A DNA stretch of 64,000 nucleotides. Source: Erythrobacter sanguineus (GTDB taxonomy: Bacteria; Pseudomonadota; Alphaproteobacteria; Sphingomonadales; Sphingomonadaceae). The notes under the pieces are model-generated. The model made no database searches. It saw only the letters and a program-made list of their open reading frames with translations, and had not been told where the DNA came from. A program made the position numbers and the translations under genes. Within the stretch, counting starts at the first letter, position 1, and every line of letters begins with the position of its first letter. Positions 19,809 to 29,164 of the stretch are shown here, in pieces. The stretch is from the NCBI RefSeq assembly GCF_900143235.1, contig NZ_FRDF01000011.1, forward strand, positions 1 to 64,000, given 5' to 3'.

Positions 19809-21041
19809 ATGGATTGGACCCCGACCCGTGCGCGCGGCCATGCGCGCCTCGCCGAGTTTCTGCCCGCTGCGGGCAGCACCTATGCCGAGCAGCGCAACCA
19901 CGACGATGGTCCGGCCACCGAAGGGCCGAGCAATGTCTCGATGCTTTCGCCGTGGCTCCATGCCGGGCTGCTAAGCGAGGCCGAGGTGCTCGACACAGTC
20001 CTGGCACAGCACAGCCCGCGGGCGGCCGAAAAATTCGTCGCCGAAGTGTTCTGGCGCATCTATTTCAAGGGCTATCTCGAACAACGGCCGTCGATCTGGT
20101 CAGGCTATTGCGAAGGCCGCGACGCCGCGCTGGCTGCGGTAGAGCGCAATGCGGGAACGCCAATGGCCTACGCCGAAGCCACTGAAGGACGCACCGGGAT
20201 TGCAGCTTTCGATGTCTGGGTGCGAGAACTGGTGGAGACTGGCTATCTCCACAACCACGCCCGGATGTGGTTTGCGAGCATCTGGATCTTCACCCTGCGG
20301 CTCGACTGGCAGCTTGGCGCGGATTTTTTCCTGCGGCACCTGATCGACGGTGATGCCGCTTCGAACACGCTATCGTGGCGCTGGGTTGCGGGGCTGCACA
20401 CCAAGGGCAAGCACTATCTTGCGCGGGAAGACAATATTGCTCGCTATACCAGCGGGCGTGAACGTGGTCCGCTGGCTGCAGCAGGGTTGGCGCGAAAAGC
20501 CGAGCCACTGCATGAGCCAGCCGATTATCCCCGCAACCTGCCCGACCTTCCCCGGGCGATTACGGCGGCTGACCTCAAGCAACCGTTCGCCTTGCTGCTG
20601 CATGATGAAGCGGCGCATCATGCCCCGCTGGCACTGCCTGAAAGGCCTGCACTGGTCATCGCCGCCAGCCGCGCACACGCGCGCTCGCCCGGCGATGTCG
20701 GCGCGCCTGCTGCCGGTTTCACCAGCGGAGCAATCGCCGCCGGCATGGCAGAGGCCGCCGCGGAATTCGGCTGCCCGGCGGTCGAATGGCGCGCTGGAGA
20801 AGCGCTGGAACCGCTGCTCGCCGAAGCCGGGATTGACCGCATCGCGCTGCCGTATCTGCCGACAGGGTGGACCCGCGACGCGTTGTCGCCCGGGCTTGGC
20901 GCGCTTACAGAGCAGCACCGCATCATCACCTTGCTCAACGATCTGAACCGCGCCACCTGGCCCTTTGCCAAAGCGGGTTTTTTCGGCGTTGCCAAGCAGA
21001 TCGACGCGCTGCTGGGGGAATGCGGAATCGGAGGCGGATAA
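19809..21041 (+). CDS. Photolyase/cryptochrome-like flavoprotein with FAD domain at the N-terminus
   Basis: ATG 19809 gives 410 residues (the frame is open from 19734). Residues 20-215 are a photolyase FAD-binding domain: RNHDDGPATEGPSNVSMLSPWLHAGLLS, then TGIAAFDVWVRELVETGYLHNHARM, RLDWQLGADFFLRHLIDGD and SNTLSWRWVAG. Trp167 and Trp190 match two members of the classical electron-transfer chain. Unlike normal photolyases no alpha/beta antenna domain precedes it; a shorter alpha/beta-looking region (residues 258-400) follows it. DNA repair or light sensing is possible; neither can be decided from sequence. Confidence 0.85.
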   Translation: MDWTPTRARGHARLAEFLPAAGSTYAEQRNHDDGPATEGPSNVSMLSPWLHAGLLSEAEVLDTVLAQHSPRAAEKFVAEVFWRIYFKGYLEQRPSIWSGYCEGRDAALAAVERNAGTPMAYAEATEGRTGIAAFDVWVRELVETGYLHNHARMWFASIWIFTLRLDWQLGADFFLRHLIDGDAASNTLSWRWVAGLHTKGKHYLAREDNIARYTSGRERGPLAAAGLARKAEPLHEPADYPRNLPDLPRAITAADLKQPFALLLHDEAAHHAPLALPERPALVIAASRAHARSPGDVGAPAAGFTSGAIAAGMAEAAAEFGCPAVEWRAGEALEPLLAEAGIDRIALPYLPTGWTRDALSPGLGALTEQHRIITLLNDLNRATWPFAKAGFFGVAKQIDALLGECGIGGG

Positions 21042-21056
21042 GGCCCCCGGGAAAGT

Positions 21057-21407
21057 TCAGATGGCCTTGTCGGGCGAGGGATCGTGCCGGTGCCGCTCGG
21101 CCTTGCCGAACACGCGTTCCAGCCGCTCGGCCATGGTATTTGCCGCAATCCGGGCCGCCGCATCGACTTCCGCCGCCTTGCCGGTCACGCTGATCGGACG
21201 TCCGCCGCGCGGGCGTGCCTCGATCGTGCAATGCTTGTCGTCGCCGCCATGCTTGCGCCCGTTCACATCGGTCACATGGACCTCGATCCGGGTCAAGCGT
21301 TCCTCGAACCGTGCCAGCCGGTGACGCACCTGCTGTTCGATCCGCTCCGCCACGTTCTCGGTTCCCATCACCGAACTATCGGTATTGAACTGGAACTGCA
21401 TGGTCAT
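21057..21407 (-). CDS. HPF/RaiA-family ribosome-associated protein
   Basis: This 116-residue protein has the sigma-54-modulation/HPF fold: FNTDSSVMGTENVAERIEQQVRHRLARFEERLTRIEVHVTD and then CTIEARPRGGRPISVTG with a trailing helix. Such proteins bind the 30S subunit and cause ribosome hibernation. It is short, without the long-HPF dimerisation domain, and ends in a His/Asp-rich tail. It converges with the photolyase-like gene. CAGGAGAAG precedes the start. Confidence 0.85.
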   Translation of the reverse strand: MTMQFQFNTDSSVMGTENVAERIEQQVRHRLARFEERLTRIEVHVTDVNGRKHGGDDKHCTIEARPRGGRPISVTGKAAEVDAAARIAANTMAERLERVFGKAERHRHDPSPDKAI

Positions 21408-21498
21408 GGGGCTCTTCTCCTGTGCGCGTTATGCTTTTGTTGATGCACGCAATATGGAGAGGACAGGGCGGCGTGGCCAGCCCTAAAAGCGCTGTGTC

Positions 21499-21744
21499 TC
21501 AGCTTTCGGAATGTTCGATTTCTTCGGCCTCGGCCGCTTCATCGGCTTCGGCCGCGCGCTTGTCGGCGCGCACCTGTTCGGCCTTGGCGCGCTGCACCGC
21601 AGTCTTGCGCGCCTGTTCGGCCAGCCCGCGCCAGGTCTTTTCCGAGCGCAGCTCGCGCTCGCGCACATTGTCCAGCACGGCAGCCTCGGCGAGTGCCGCC
21701 GCTTCGTCCGCGCGTTCGCAGTAGAATTCGTAGGTCTGGGCCAT
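21499..21744 (-). CDS. Small charged helical protein, function unknown
   Basis: An 81-residue protein from ATG 21744 (MAQTYEFYCERADEAAALAEAAVLDNVRER) with a long Ala/Glu/Arg-rich helix, probably a coiled coil (QARKTAVQRAKAEQVRADKRAAE), and an acidic C-terminus. The frame extends to 21804, but the shorter start follows a CAGGATACC context and begins with a conserved-looking segment. It lies between HPF-like and cold-shock genes on the same strand. I do not recognise a named family. Confidence 0.7.
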   Translation of the reverse strand: MAQTYEFYCERADEAAALAEAAVLDNVRERELRSEKTWRGLAEQARKTAVQRAKAEQVRADKRAAEADEAAEAEEIEHSES

Positions 21745-21828
21745 GGGGTATCCTGCCGGAGAAAAGGGATGGGCGGGAAGTCTGAAGGTGGCCGGGATGC
21801 ACAAGGCACCCCGGCCCCCGGTATTCGG

Positions 21829-22041
21829 TCAGTCAGCCGCCGAAAGGTTCACGGCGCTTTCCTTGCCATTGCGGCCGCGCTCGAGTTCGTAGTTGAGGCG
21901 CTGGTCCTTATCGAGGCTGTGCATGCCCGCTGCCTGCACGGCAGTGATATGCGCGAAGCTGTCGGACGAACCATCATCCGGCTGGATGAAGCCATAGCCC
22001 TTGTCGGCGTTGAAGAACTTTACGGTTCCAGTCTTGCTCAT
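21829..22041 (-). CDS. Cold-shock protein (CspA family)
   Basis: This 70-residue cold-shock domain protein has the RNP1-like KGYGFIQPDD and RNP2-like DSFAHITAV motifs. It binds single-stranded nucleic acid and acts as an RNA chaperone. AAAGGGACATCTG precedes the ATG. The stretch upstream to 22660 is gene-free and could contain a long structured leader, as is usual for csp mRNAs. The neighbouring HPF-like gene fits a stress/translation theme. Confidence 0.95.
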   Translation of the reverse strand: MSKTGTVKFFNADKGYGFIQPDDGSSDSFAHITAVQAAGMHSLDKDQRLNYELERGRNGKESAVNLSAAD

Positions 22042-22660
22042 CAGATGTCCCTTTCAAGAACAATCAAGTAACCCGCCACACCATGCGGCGGGGAAGTGCG
22101 TCAAATCGTCCGATGAAAGGAAGTCGTCGTCTGGTTTACGCCGGGGCCGGTGGGCGATCATGCGATCAGCCCGATGGCAAGCGGCGGAGCGCAAATTTCG
22201 AAGTCCGTCGCAAATTTCGACGTCAGCATGCAGCTTGTAACACAGATGGCGGGTTTCTCCTAATTTGTGGTGTGCTCGTGTGTTGGGTGGTTGTTTTCCG
22301 CACGCCCTCCGGTGTGCGAAATCCTCGCTCCCTTTGGTCGCTGCGGGCGGCCGGTCGGCCTTGCGGCCCCTTGTCGGCACCGTTTGGTTGTGTGTGTTGG
22401 GAGGGGCGCAGCGGCAGAGGGACGCAGCGTGTAGGAGACACATGTTACACAGTCCAGGAACAGAAAAGCTGAGCGGGCGATGGGGGTGCAGAATCGCCGT
22501 GACAGCACGCCGCGCGGCGCAGGCGGCGCGCGAGTCGGGGCGGCGGGCGGGCGTGAACGGCATCGGGGCAGGATGGCGCGGATCGGGGGCTGTAGGAAAG
22601 GGGATTGCGATGCGAGGCTTCCCATTTACCGCGCCCGCCGCGCTGGGCTAGGCTGGCCCG
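22042..22660. other. 619-bp gene-free stretch between cspA-like and DUF188 genes
   Basis: No convincing coding frame is seen. It contains a direct repeat (22190-22224), a GT-rich run, and a CGCACGCC/GGTGTGCG hairpin around 22300-22316. GC-rich overlapping palindromes occur around 22345-22370. No tRNA or recognised RNA family was identified. It may hold the cold-shock leader on the minus strand and promoters for both sides. Confidence 0.5.
22190..22224. repeat. Direct repeat CGCAAATTTCGA-GTC, twice
   Basis: CGCAAATTTCGAAGTC (22190-22205) and CGCAAATTTCGACGTC (22209-22224) differ at one base and are spaced 19 bp start to start, close to two helical turns. They lie 150-180 bp upstream of the cold-shock gene start and may be operator half-sites. 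Confidence 0.6.
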
Positions 22661-23143
22661 ATGTCACCTGTCACTATCCTGATCGACGCCGATGCCTGCC
22701 CGGTGAAGGACGAGATCTACCGCGTCGCCGACCGTTACCGCGCCGAAGTCCGCGTGGTCAGCAACGCCCCGTTCCGCATCCCCGACAACCCGCGGATCAA
22801 GCGCGTGGTGGTCAGCGACGGGTTCGACGCGGCCGACGACTGGATCGCCGAGGCTGCCGAGGCTCTGCCCCCAAAAACCTGCGTGGTGATCACCGCCGAC
22901 ATATTGCTGGCCGACCGCTGCCTGAAAGCGGGCGCGCAGGTGCTGAAACACAATGGCGAGGCGTTTACGGCGGCCAGCATCGGCGGAGCAATTGCGACCC
23001 GCGCGATCATGGCCGATTTGCGCGCCGGGATGGATGGCGTGGGAGGCGGGCCTGCGCCGTTTAGTAAGGCGGACAGGTCGCGGTTCTTGCAGGCGCTGGA
23101 TCGGGTGCTGGTGGGGTTGGGTGATGAGGGGTCAATTCTGTGA
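22661..23143 (+). CDS. YaiI/YqxD family protein (DUF188)
   Basis: This 160-residue protein begins with TILIDADACPVKDEIYRVADRY, the family signature. It also has VVITADILLADRCLKAGAQVL and the C-terminal RSRFLQALDRVL. The acidic pattern suggests a PIN-like metal-binding nuclease fold, but the activity is not established. Start ATG 22661. Normal GC and codon use, in contrast with the island that begins just downstream. Confidence 0.93.
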   Translation: MSPVTILIDADACPVKDEIYRVADRYRAEVRVVSNAPFRIPDNPRIKRVVVSDGFDAADDWIAEAAEALPPKTCVVITADILLADRCLKAGAQVLKHNGEAFTAASIGGAIATRAIMADLRAGMDGVGGGPAPFSKADRSRFLQALDRVLVGLGDEGSIL

Positions 23144-23211
23144 ATTCAAGTGCCGATCCCATTGCAAGGAACCTACCGCATGATAAGTAGCTGTAATACA
23201 GGGGTTCAACT

Positions 23212-23901
23212 ATGGCGCATCCTTATGTTCCGAGTGGCGGGATCCTTCAGTCCGCAATCAACCAATTCCGGCAGTCCTTCCCGAAAAAGGTAGACTCGGA
23301 GACTTTGAAAAAATTGGGAATCGCGCCGGGAAATGAAAATGGCGTTATAAATGTTCTGAAATTTCTCGGCCTCACTGATGGTGAGAATACTCCAACCGAA
23401 GCTGGCCGAAATCTTTTTAGTTCTCATAGCGATAACGACTTCGGCGAAAGTCTCACAAAATGTGTCGAAACTTCTTACTCAGATTTATTCGACCTTCGCG
23501 CAGACAAAGCCTGGCAAGCCAGTCAAGATGAATTGATTTCATTCTTTCGTAGATCAGATGGATCGAGTGCTGTTGTAGGAAAGCGGCAGGCCATAACTTT
23601 CCAGACGCTCGCGTCACTAAGTGGGCAGCGCAACGAAGAAGTGTCTGCAAGGGCGCCGCGAAGCCCAAAGAAAAACTCAAATGACGAGGGCTCAAGGCCT
23701 TCTGCGAAGAAGAGGCCGGAGAAGAACTCGCCAGCGCAGAACCCCGTTGATCAACATGGTTATACGCACACCAATACGGTGCAGCCAAATGTCGCACTTA
23801 CGGTTAGGGTGGAGGTAAATCTCCCAGCGAATGCCTCCAAGGAGGCTTACGACAGCATCTTTGCCAGCATTAAAAAGAATCTAATTGATGGAGCCTCTTG
23901 A
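23212..23901 (+). CDS. DUF5343-type protein, putative partner of a HEPN-like protein
   Basis: This 229-residue protein has an N-terminal winged-helix-like DUF5343 domain (YVPSGGILQSAINQFRQSFPKKVDSETLKKLGI to about residue 135). A basic Ser/Lys/Pro linker (residues 145-175) and a C-terminal module LTVRVEVNLPANASKEAYDSIFASIKKNL follow. Codon use is markedly AT-richer than neighbours. It overlaps the next gene by 14 bp. DUF5343 proteins frequently occur in defence islands; a regulatory or antitoxin-like role is inference. The domain call is by recognition only. Confidence 0.72.
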   Translation: MAHPYVPSGGILQSAINQFRQSFPKKVDSETLKKLGIAPGNENGVINVLKFLGLTDGENTPTEAGRNLFSSHSDNDFGESLTKCVETSYSDLFDLRADKAWQASQDELISFFRRSDGSSAVVGKRQAITFQTLASLSGQRNEEVSARAPRSPKKNSNDEGSRPSAKKRPEKNSPAQNPVDQHGYTHTNTVQPNVALTVRVEVNLPANASKEAYDSIFASIKKNLIDGAS

Positions 23902-24364
23902 TCAATTTGAGTCTATCGTTCGTAGGGTTTCGTTCTTCACCAATGAACCGGCGGAGGACGAAGGGGATCGTCATCCGTTCGTTGTCAGAGATATTCATTC
24001 TGATCTACCAGCCAAGGTAAAGCGCCTGTTTGATGATGCGCATTACGCTGAAGCTACATTTGAGGCTTACAAGTTTTTGGATAAGTCGGTTGCCAAGATT
24101 GCAGGGTCGCGAGACTCAGGCCAGAAACTAATGATGACCGTATTTTCCGATAGCAGCCCCATAAAGCTAAATAGTCTCACAACTGAATCCGAAAAAGACG
24201 AGCAAAATGGTTATAAGTTTTTGTTTGCTGGTGCTATCGCAGCAGTTAGAAATCCGCGCGGTCATGAATTTGATTTCAATGATACTTTAGAGAGTTGTCT
24301 AGATCACCTTAGTTTGGCTTCTCTTCTGATCCGAAAATTGGAGAATTCAGGATATACACTTTGA
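23888..24364 (+). CDS. TIGR02391 (Ymh) family protein, HEPN-like
   Basis: ATG 23888 gives 158 residues (TTG 23885 is possible). Ymh-family motifs are LPAKVKRLFDDAHYAEATFEAYKFLD at 40-65, LMMTVFSDSSPIKLN at 81-95, and SEKDEQNGYKFLFAGAIAAVRNPRGHE. Arg121 to His126 reads RNPRGH, an R-x4-H arrangement like HEPN ribonucleases. The family is found on phages and defence islands. Low GC and overlap with the DUF5343 gene indicate a transferred two-gene unit. RNase or toxin activity is inference. Confidence 0.78.
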   Translation: MEPLDQFESIVRRVSFFTNEPAEDEGDRHPFVVRDIHSDLPAKVKRLFDDAHYAEATFEAYKFLDKSVAKIAGSRDSGQKLMMTVFSDSSPIKLNSLTTESEKDEQNGYKFLFAGAIAAVRNPRGHEFDFNDTLESCLDHLSLASLLIRKLENSGYTL

Positions 24365-24503
24365 AGGCATCTCGGCTGTAATAAATTTGATTCGCCGACA
24401 TACCGCCCTCCGCGCCCCCCCTTCCCTCTGCGATCTCTGCGTGAAACCCTGCGACGGTTACGGGGAAGCACGAGGGTGACGGATCAGGCGCACCTACCCC
24501 TCC

Positions 24504-24556
24504 CCCATGCTGCGGATGACCCCTCCTTCGACAGGCTCAGGACAGGCCTCCCCGTG
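24504..24556. repeat. Dispersed intergenic repeat fragment
   Basis: TTCGACAGGCTCAGGACAGGC around 24528-24548, next to CCCCTCCCCCATGCTGCGGATGACC, resembles fragments of the dispersed repeats seen elsewhere in the window; the CCCTCC-CATGCTGCG part recalls the right DUF559 hairpin at 35039-35070. It looks like a decayed composite copy. Confidence 0.5.
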
Positions 24557-24641
24557 CCGGGTAGCCTACCCCCACATTGACACCACCCCCCATCAGGCCC
24601 ACGCCCGCGCCGGGGCATCTCGCCTCTGATCGGAACACCTC

Positions 24642-24776
24642 ATGGCCAAGGGCCAACAGAAGAAAAGCCGCGAAGCGCGTAAGCCCAAGGCGGACAAGGG
24701 GCCAAAGACCAACGCCAGCCAGCCCAGTGTAAAGCCCGGCGGGATCAAGGGGCTGGAGAATATGAAGAACAGCTAG
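24642..24776 (+). CDS. Small basic protein (44 aa)
   Basis: ATG 24642 opens a 44-residue frame (MAKGQQKKSREARKPKADKG, ending GGIKGLENMKNS). It is very Lys-rich, like short conserved basic proteins of alphaproteobacteria. Upstream CGGAACACC is only a weak ribosome site. No function is assigned; it is the only plausible gene in the 24365-24857 interval, which otherwise holds repeats. Confidence 0.5.
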   Translation: MAKGQQKKSREARKPKADKGPKTNASQPSVKPGGIKGLENMKNS

Positions 24777-24800
24777 ACTGCGCGTCGCCCCCACCCCCCA

Positions 24801-24822
24801 CCCCTCCCGCAAGCGGGAGGGG
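24801..24822. repeat. GC-rich palindrome, CCCCTCCCGC/GCGGGAGGGG
   Basis: A single copy of the hairpin also present at 5175, 5271 and 40335. It lies between the small basic gene and the convergent DUF3833 gene, where it may end transcription. Confidence 0.85.
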
Positions 24823-24857
24823 AGTGTGTCCCCGGCCTCTCCCCACAACAGCAGCTA

Positions 24858-25415
24858 TCACGGCTGGCGGATGATATCCTCCACCAGCACCGCCGCCGTC
24901 ACGCCCAGCTGGCTGACCTTGAGCACATTATGCGCGCGCTGCGCGTCTGCCGATAGCGTGAGTTCCTGCCGCACCTTGAAGCTGCCCTTCATGCGGTATT
25001 CGATCACCATCCGGTTGCCCTCACTGCGCCCGGTGACCGGCCCGATCGCGTCGGTCAGGCTGCCTTCGTAAAATCCCGGCGCGATTTCGGTCAGGCGCCA
25101 TTGGCGGGTGCGCGGGCGCTTGTCGCCTTCATGGATGGTCTGATCAATCACCAGCACGCGGCGCGGGGGGGCATCCCAGCTGGCTTCGTGGCGCGGCTCG
25201 ATCAAGATCCTCCCGCTGCTCTCCACCCGGACCGGCACGGGATCGGACAACGCCTTGTCGAGCGTCCCCGTCCCCGCGCTTGTCCCCACGAAGAAGGTGA
25301 AGGGATCGAAGCGCGGGGCTTCGGCGCGGGGCACGGGCGCAAAGCCCTCCGGCGTGGAGACGCAGGCGGCAAGGGTCAGCGCCAGCGAGGCGACGAGGCC
25401 GGCGCGCAGGCTCAT
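24858..25415 (-). CDS. DUF3833-type lipoprotein
   Basis: This 185-residue protein has a lipobox (ALTLAACVS, Cys18) and the FDPFTFFVGTSAGTGTLDKAL start typical of DUF3833. It ends with KVSQLGVTAAVLVEDIIRQP. The fold is probably lipocalin-like; function is unknown. Its GTG/ATG start overlaps the end of the DUF3365 gene by 4 bp, so the two are translationally coupled. Confidence 0.78.
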   Translation of the reverse strand: MSLRAGLVASLALTLAACVSTPEGFAPVPRAEAPRFDPFTFFVGTSAGTGTLDKALSDPVPVRVESSGRILIEPRHEASWDAPPRRVLVIDQTIHEGDKRPRTRQWRLTEIAPGFYEGSLTDAIGPVTGRSEGNRMVIEYRMKGSFKVRQELTLSADAQRAHNVLKVSQLGVTAAVLVEDIIRQP

Positions 25416-26008
25416 TTCAGGAACCGTGCCGCATCCCAGCTCACCAGCAGCGCGCCGCGCAATTCGCCGGGCTGGAACCCGGTGGCGAGGTCGGCGGGGT
25501 AGAGCTGATCAATATGCGCCTTGAGGTCGGGGTCGATATTGGTGCCGTGGCACACCGAGCACGGCTGTTCCTGCATCGGGATGGCGGAGAGGAAATGCAC
25601 CCTGGCGTCCGCGCCCTCGCCGGTCTGCACGATCTGGCGATTGGGCTTTCCCTCCACCACCGGCGCGGCGGCGAGCGCGGCGTAGGCTTGGGCGAGGTCA
25701 TCGGGCACGCCCCCTGCCGGGTTGCGGTGCTTTGCGGCGATGCGGCTGACCTCGGCCCCGCTTGCCTCCGATTGGGCCGCGGCGATGGCGGGGGCGGCCT
25801 GCTGGCAGACCGAGACCCCGCCCTTCGCCCCGCCGGCAGCAATGGCCGCCTGAAGCTGGGCCTTGAGTTCGGCCTGAAAGCTCTGCGCAATCGGCACCGA
25901 GGCCGCGATCACGGCGGCTTCGTCAAGCGTGGGCGCGGGGGGCTGGGGCTCTCCTGCGCAGCCCACCAGCGCCGCCAGCGCGAGCGCGGCCCATCCGTGC
26001 TTGATCAT
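25412..26008 (-). CDS. DUF3365 (Tll0287-like) heme-binding lipoprotein
   Basis: This 198-residue protein has a lipobox (LAALVGCAGE) and a DUF3365 domain ending in a c-type heme site CSVCH (QEQPCSVCHGTNIDPDLKAHI). A second cysteine in SVCQQAAPAIA is conserved in the family. These are periplasmic redox or sensory heme proteins. It is followed by the DUF3833 gene and preceded by thiC 22 bp upstream, so the three may form one transcript. Confidence 0.85.
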   Translation of the reverse strand: MIKHGWAALALAALVGCAGEPQPPAPTLDEAAVIAASVPIAQSFQAELKAQLQAAIAAGGAKGGVSVCQQAAPAIAAAQSEASGAEVSRIAAKHRNPAGGVPDDLAQAYAALAAAPVVEGKPNRQIVQTGEGADARVHFLSAIPMQEQPCSVCHGTNIDPDLKAHIDQLYPADLATGFQPGELRGALLVSWDAARFLK

Positions 26009-26030
26009 CGGCGTTCCTTCCTTGTGTGCG

Positions 26031-28073
<2,043 letters not shown>

Positions 28074-28171
28074 CCGCTCAGTCAAGCGGTTCGCGGATGG
28101 CACGCTCCCCGGGGATGGATGGAGTGTAGGCGAAGCCAAGGCAGGCATCAAGCGCCGCTTGAGGCTGGCCG

Positions 28172-29164
28172 CTACCTGCCGCGTGACAGGCAATAGCGAT
28201 CACCGCGCCGCGCGATGTTGAAGCCGCGCTCAAGCACCTGCCTGCTCTGCGCGCTGGCGGGATCGCGGATCGGGTTGGTGTGGTTGTAGTGGATGAAGTG
28301 GACCTTTGCGCGTTGTTCAGGCGCGAGGTGCCGGAGCAGATCCATCGTGTCCGTTACGCGCGGATGGGGAATTTCCGACATATCGCGTCCGGGCAATTCG
28401 TTGTCGTCCCAGAAGGTCGCGTCGATGAAGACAAGGTCATGCCCGCGAATCTGGTCGATCAGCGTAAGGCCGGTCATGGTGTCCCAGCCCTGCCAGCGAT
28501 CAATGTCAGGCAGATACAGCGCGCTGCCCGAACCGGGCATGATCCCAAAGCCGACGGTTTCCGAATATTCATCCCGATGCGGCGCCAGATAGGCGGCGAC
28601 CCACAGGCGCTTGTCTTGCTCGTTCGGATTCCATGCGGCCTGCAAGTCTTCAAGCGAACGCAGGTCGATATTCCCCAGCGCCACCAGCTGGCTCCACGGC
28701 CCGTTATCGCGCAGGAAGGCGGCCAAGCGCGGCATGGCATAGACCGGCACGCCCTTGGCCCCCGCCGCCTCGCGCCCCAGCCACGCCAGCCCGAGATAAT
28801 GCCCGATATGTGCATGGGTAAGGAAAATGCCGTCGATCCCCAGCCCTTGCGCGGGCGGGGCGATGGCATCGAGCATGGCCAGCTGCTCGGTGATCGCGGG
28901 CGTGGCGTCAAACAGGTAACGCTTGCCCGCCTTGCGATCGATCAGGGCGAGCGAGGCAGGCAGCAGGCGCGGCTCCGTTTCGCCCGCATGGCCGATCTGC
29001 GGGGCACCGGCATCCTGTCCTGCGCCCAGCACCACGATCTCGGCGGCGCAGGCAACAGACGGCGGTTCTGCCGGGGCAGCGGCGGAAGTAAGCGGCGCAA
29101 ACGTGAGTGTCAGGGCGGCGAGCGTCATGGCACGACGCCCCAAACTCACGCGATCACGCCTCAC
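28172..29164 (-). CDS. MBL-fold metallo-hydrolase, PqqB-like, exported
   Basis: This 330-residue metallo-beta-lactamase-fold protein has the metal motif THAHIGHYLG (residues 112-121), EIVVLGAGQDAG near the mature N-terminus, LPDIDRWQG and a terminal HFIHYNHTNP. It has a signal peptide with an RR-containing n-region. The GTG start overlaps the stop of the amidohydrolase gene as GTGA, supporting this start. Similarity to PqqB is in fold; no other pqq gene is present, so a general periplasmic hydrolase is more likely. Confidence 0.85.
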   Translation of the reverse strand: MRRDRVSLGRRAMTLAALTLTFAPLTSAAAPAEPPSVACAAEIVVLGAGQDAGAPQIGHAGETEPRLLPASLALIDRKAGKRYLFDATPAITEQLAMLDAIAPPAQGLGIDGIFLTHAHIGHYLGLAWLGREAAGAKGVPVYAMPRLAAFLRDNGPWSQLVALGNIDLRSLEDLQAAWNPNEQDKRLWVAAYLAPHRDEYSETVGFGIMPGSGSALYLPDIDRWQGWDTMTGLTLIDQIRGHDLVFIDATFWDDNELPGRDMSEIPHPRVTDTMDLLRHLAPEQRAKVHFIHYNHTNPIRDPASAQSRQVLERGFNIARRGDRYCLSRGR

